Assembly: GCA_009829735.1 (NCBI GenBank)
Contig: CM020619.1
Span: 936,590 to 1,000,589, forward strand
DNA: 64,000 bases
Direction: 5' to 3'
DNA from: Pyropia yezoensis
Taxonomy: Eukaryota > Rhodophyta > Bangiophyceae > Bangiales > Bangiaceae
Shown here: in pieces, positions 61,158-64,000 of the stretch
How positions within the stretch are numbered: position 1 is the stretch's first letter
How the letters are laid out: each line of letters begins with the position of its first letter
Notes under the pieces: generated by a model
What the model saw: the letters and a program-made list of their open reading frames with translations, nothing else
Database searches by the model: none
Told to the model about the DNA's origin: nothing
Program-made: the position numbers and the translations under genes

Positions 61158-64000
61158 TCAGCGGCGCGAAAAGACGCGGCGCGCGCGCGCAAGGATGCGC
61201 GTCGCGCGGCGGCCACGGCCGCCACCATCCCCCCGCCCCGGCGGGTCGCTGAAAAAGTCGAGGAAGGCGTCGTCGTTGGACAGCCCCGCCGCCGCCGCCG
61301 CCTCTGCGGCCGGGTCGTCGCAGACGGCTCTCCCGCCCGCCCCTCCCCCTCCGCCGTCCCCGCCGTCGCCCCCCGCCGCCGCCGCGATTGACGTGGTCGT
61401 CCCCGCCGGTGACGGGCGGCGGCGGCGGGCCATGGAGCCAACGACGGGGGTGGAGAGGGTCTTGCCATATGTGGCGAGCGACAGCGCCCGCTCCGACGCC
61501 AGGATGCGGCTGCGGATGCCCGCAAAGCCCGCGCCGAGGGAGCCCCCGCTGGGTGGCTCCACCACTACCGCGTCCCACTGGTCGTCGCCGCACCCGCCGC
61601 CGCCGCCGCCGCCGCCCACACTGTCGGCCGACGTGGCGGGGGAGGTGGGGAGGAACAACCCCCAGGGGGCACAAGCGCCCGGCGCCAGCGGCGGCGCCTC
61701 TGGCAGCGTCACCACCACGAGGGGAGGCGGGAAAGGGGGGGGAGGCAGAGGCGGGGGGGGGGGGGGGGGGCACCAGCGGCCGCCGCGGCGCCACCGCCAC
61801 CGCCGCCCACCCGTCGGGTCTGCAGCGGCGGCGGCGGCGGGGGCGCGGGCACCCGCCCGGGTAGCGCGGACGTCTGGGGGGCGGCTGGCACCCGTGGGCG
61901 ACGGCGCACCCACCCCCCCGCCCCGCGACGCGGGGCGGCGCCGCCGCCGCCTCCGCCGCCGCTGCCACCGCGGGGTGTGGCCACCGCCGCCGCCGCCGCC
62001 GCGGCCGCTGCTGCTGCTGCTGCCGCCAGCTTGCGGCTGGCGCGGCGGCCGATGGGTGCCGACGGCGGGCTGGGCGGCCGCGCCGCCGGCGGCAGCGGGC
62101 CTGCGCCGCCACCCCCGCCGGGGCCGCGGCCAAAGGCACCCTCCCCGGCCCACCAGTCGCGGCCGTCGTACTCCTCCTCCCTGATGAGCGAGACGCGGCG
62201 GTGCAGCAGGTCCGCGGCGCCCCCTGCGTACGGCTGCAGCAGCTGCCGGCTGCTCACCGACCGGGACGACGCGGCCGCCGGCCGCCGCCGCCGCCGCCGC
62301 CGGCCGCTGCACCGCCCACAGCCGTCGGGGGTGGTGGCCCAGGCAGACTCGCACTGGCACGCCGGCTGGGACGCCTCGTCCGAACCCCCAGAGGAGGTGC
62401 ACGGCGACCCGCCGCCGCCGCCGCCCCCAACGGGCAGACCAAACGCGGGGCGGGGGTCTTGGACGAGCGCCGGCGCCCACCCGCCGCCGCCTCCGCCGAC
62501 ATCGCCAAACGCGGCGGCCGCCGCCAGCGGTGACGGGGACCACCCCGCCGCGCTGCGGTGGCGAGGGCCCAGCGAGAGCACCGGGGAGGACAGCGACTCC
62601 TGGCTGGTTGACCGGTAGATGAACACCTTTGACCGCGGCAGCCGCCCGGGCTCCGGGCCGACGCCACCACCCCCGCCACCACCACCACCGCCACCACCAC
62701 CACCGCTCGCACCAGCACCGGCGGCTGCGCCGTCAGAACCGAGCGGGGAGAACGCCGTGGCTGGCAGCAGCGGCAGCAGCGGCAGCAGGCCACCGGCCCC
62801 CGGCATCCTCTTCTTTGAACCCTTGAGGGCGGCGCCGTCAGTGTCAGGCGGCGGCGCCGCCCGTCGGCCCCGTCCGTCCCCTCGCCCCGCCGCCGCCACC
62901 GCCTGCACCGTGTGCTTGCATGCCAGCCGCGACCGGCGCTCCCCTGCCGCCGCTCCGGCGGCGCCTCTGCCGCTGCCGCCGCCGCCACCAGCGCAGCCAC
63001 CGCCGCCACCCCCACCCCCACCACCAGCCCCGCTGCCGGCCGACCGCCGTGCCCCACAGTACCGAGACGGAGACGGGGGGCGGACCGACGGCCGACCGCC
63101 GTGGCCGGCCCCCCCCCCGTCTGACTCATCCGAAGAGGTGGCCGCGGCAGCTACCGCCGCCGCCGCAGCCGCACGGCGGCCGCCGGGGGCGGGGGGCGGC
63201 CGCCTCGGCCGCGGCCGGGCGGCCGTCGGCGGCGGCGGCGGCGACAGCGGCCCGGCGGCGGCGGCGGCGGCCGACACGGCCCACCCCCACACGCCGGCCG
63301 AGCCCCCCTCCTCCTCCCCGCTGCCGCCGCGGCCACCCCACAGGCCGCTGCCGGGCTCGCCGCCCACCGACACGGGCGGCAGCAGCGTCGATGCGTCCGA
63401 CTCGGAGCAGCTGCCGTCTCCCCCCCCGCCCGCCGCCGACGACCAGTCACTCAGCACCGCATCGCTGCCGCCGCTGCCGCCGCTGGCCGTGGGGAGGAGG
63501 GGCGCGCTGTCAGCAGTGGCCCACGACGCCGCCGCCGCCGCCGCCGACGCGGCTGCCGGCAAGGGTTCCGCCGACGCCGACGCGAGTGACGACGCGCCGC
63601 TTCCCGACGACCGCGACGGCGGGGTGGGGGTGGTCATCCGCTGGGGGGGGTTGTCGCCCTCCCCCCACCCAGACACGGTCAATGGAAATGGGGGCAGGGG
63701 CCAGGCGGCGGTGGCGGCGGCGGCGTCGTCACCGCCACCAGTCACGGCGGCACCGCTGCGCCCGCCACCGCCACCACCACTCCGCGGGCGGGGGGTGGGG
63801 GTGCCACGGGTACGGAGGGAGAGGCCCCCAACAGGCGCCGCGCCGCCGTCTGTGGCGGCGGGCGCGTCACCGCCGCGGCCGCCGTCGCCACCGCCAGACG
63901 CCGCCGCCGATGGGGTGACGCGGAAACGCCACGGGCGGGCGCCGCCGCCGCCGCCGCCGCCCCCCTCCCCCCCCCACGCCGCCGCCGCCGCTGCCGCTGG
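61158..64000 (-). CDS. Low-complexity Gly/Ala/Ser-rich protein, 3' part, frame break at poly-G tract
   Basis: The gene enters from the right edge; no ATG is seen in the upstream frame, so its start is outside. The upstream frame (to the tract) has islands such as SKVFIYRSTSQESLSSP, ACQCESAWATTPDGCG, SSRQLLQPYAGGAADLLHRR and VSLIREEEYDGRDWW. After 18 G at 61753-61770 it degenerates. A different frame then gives a convincing C-terminus: TLPEAPPLAPG, IRSRILASERALSLATYG, STPVVGSMARRRR, DDAFLDFFSDPPG and ending RRVFSRR. One additional G, or two fewer, would join them. Ser-rich basic motifs suggest a phosphorylated, largely disordered protein. No family is recognised. Confidence 0.55.
61753..61770. 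other. Poly-G run (18) at a frame break
   Basis: This homopolymer separates two minus-strand frames that each look coding on their own side. The required shift has the same direction as in DXS. Confidence 0.8.

Noticed and set aside
1-64000. tRNA, rRNA, CRISPR or bacterial operon signals
   Set aside because: None seen; spliceosomal introns, LTR elements and a Rab GTPase show eukaryotic nuclear DNA.

Overview
The window is nuclear DNA of a GC-rich photosynthetic eukaryote, most likely a bangiophyte red alga of the Porphyra/Pyropia type. The main evidence is an NADPH oxidase at 40.7-44.1 kb that carries four extra membrane helices between its FAD and C-terminal NADPH-binding parts, an architecture I recall as reported for red algae. 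A plastid-type DXS gene, few and short spliceosomal introns, strong G/C bias and very many poly-G/poly-C tracts also fit. The species assignment is inference.

1-18.9 kb: a nest of Ty3/gypsy chromodomain LTR retrotransposons on the + strand. Element A0 (1-6845, cut by the window edge) ends in a 362-bp LTR and is inserted in the pol tail of element A. The remaining 3' part of A (6846-10025) shares one 469-bp LTR with complete element B (9557-18933), forming a tandem. B has LTR, PBS, gag, pol (PR-RT-RNaseH-IN-chromodomain), polypurine tract and LTR. Both families carry a long ORF on the opposite strand between pol and the 3' LTR, and the two antisense proteins are recognisably homologous. This is the strongest candidate for an undescribed system in the window.

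18.9-22.7 kb: a less GC-rich stretch without a recognisable gene. 22.7-36.5 kb: a six-helix membrane protein (+), a low-complexity protein (-), DXS (-, first enzyme of the plastid MEP isoprenoid pathway), a three-exon Rab18-type GTPase (-) and a large repeat-rich disordered protein (-). 40.7-44.1 kb: the NADPH oxidase (+). 45.6-46.9 kb: a tentative low-complexity protein (-). 48.8-50.8 kb: a four-exon alpha/beta hydrolase (-).

52-58 kb: a GTCGCC-type satellite with a roughly 47-bp core and higher-order structure. It is interrupted by element C, a deleted relative of B with a 5-bp target duplication, and is flanked by a diverged inverted repeat pair. 59.2-61.1 kb: a fold-back element with long, apparently identical arms. 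61.2-64 kb: the 3' part of a low-complexity gene (-) running off the window.

Two genes (DXS and the 61-64 kb gene) change reading frame at poly-G tracts, both in the direction expected if one G is missing. Homopolymer miscounting in the assembly is therefore likely. Long ORFs occur by chance on both strands in this sequence, so low-complexity calls carry low confidence. I saw no tRNA, rRNA or CRISPR signature.
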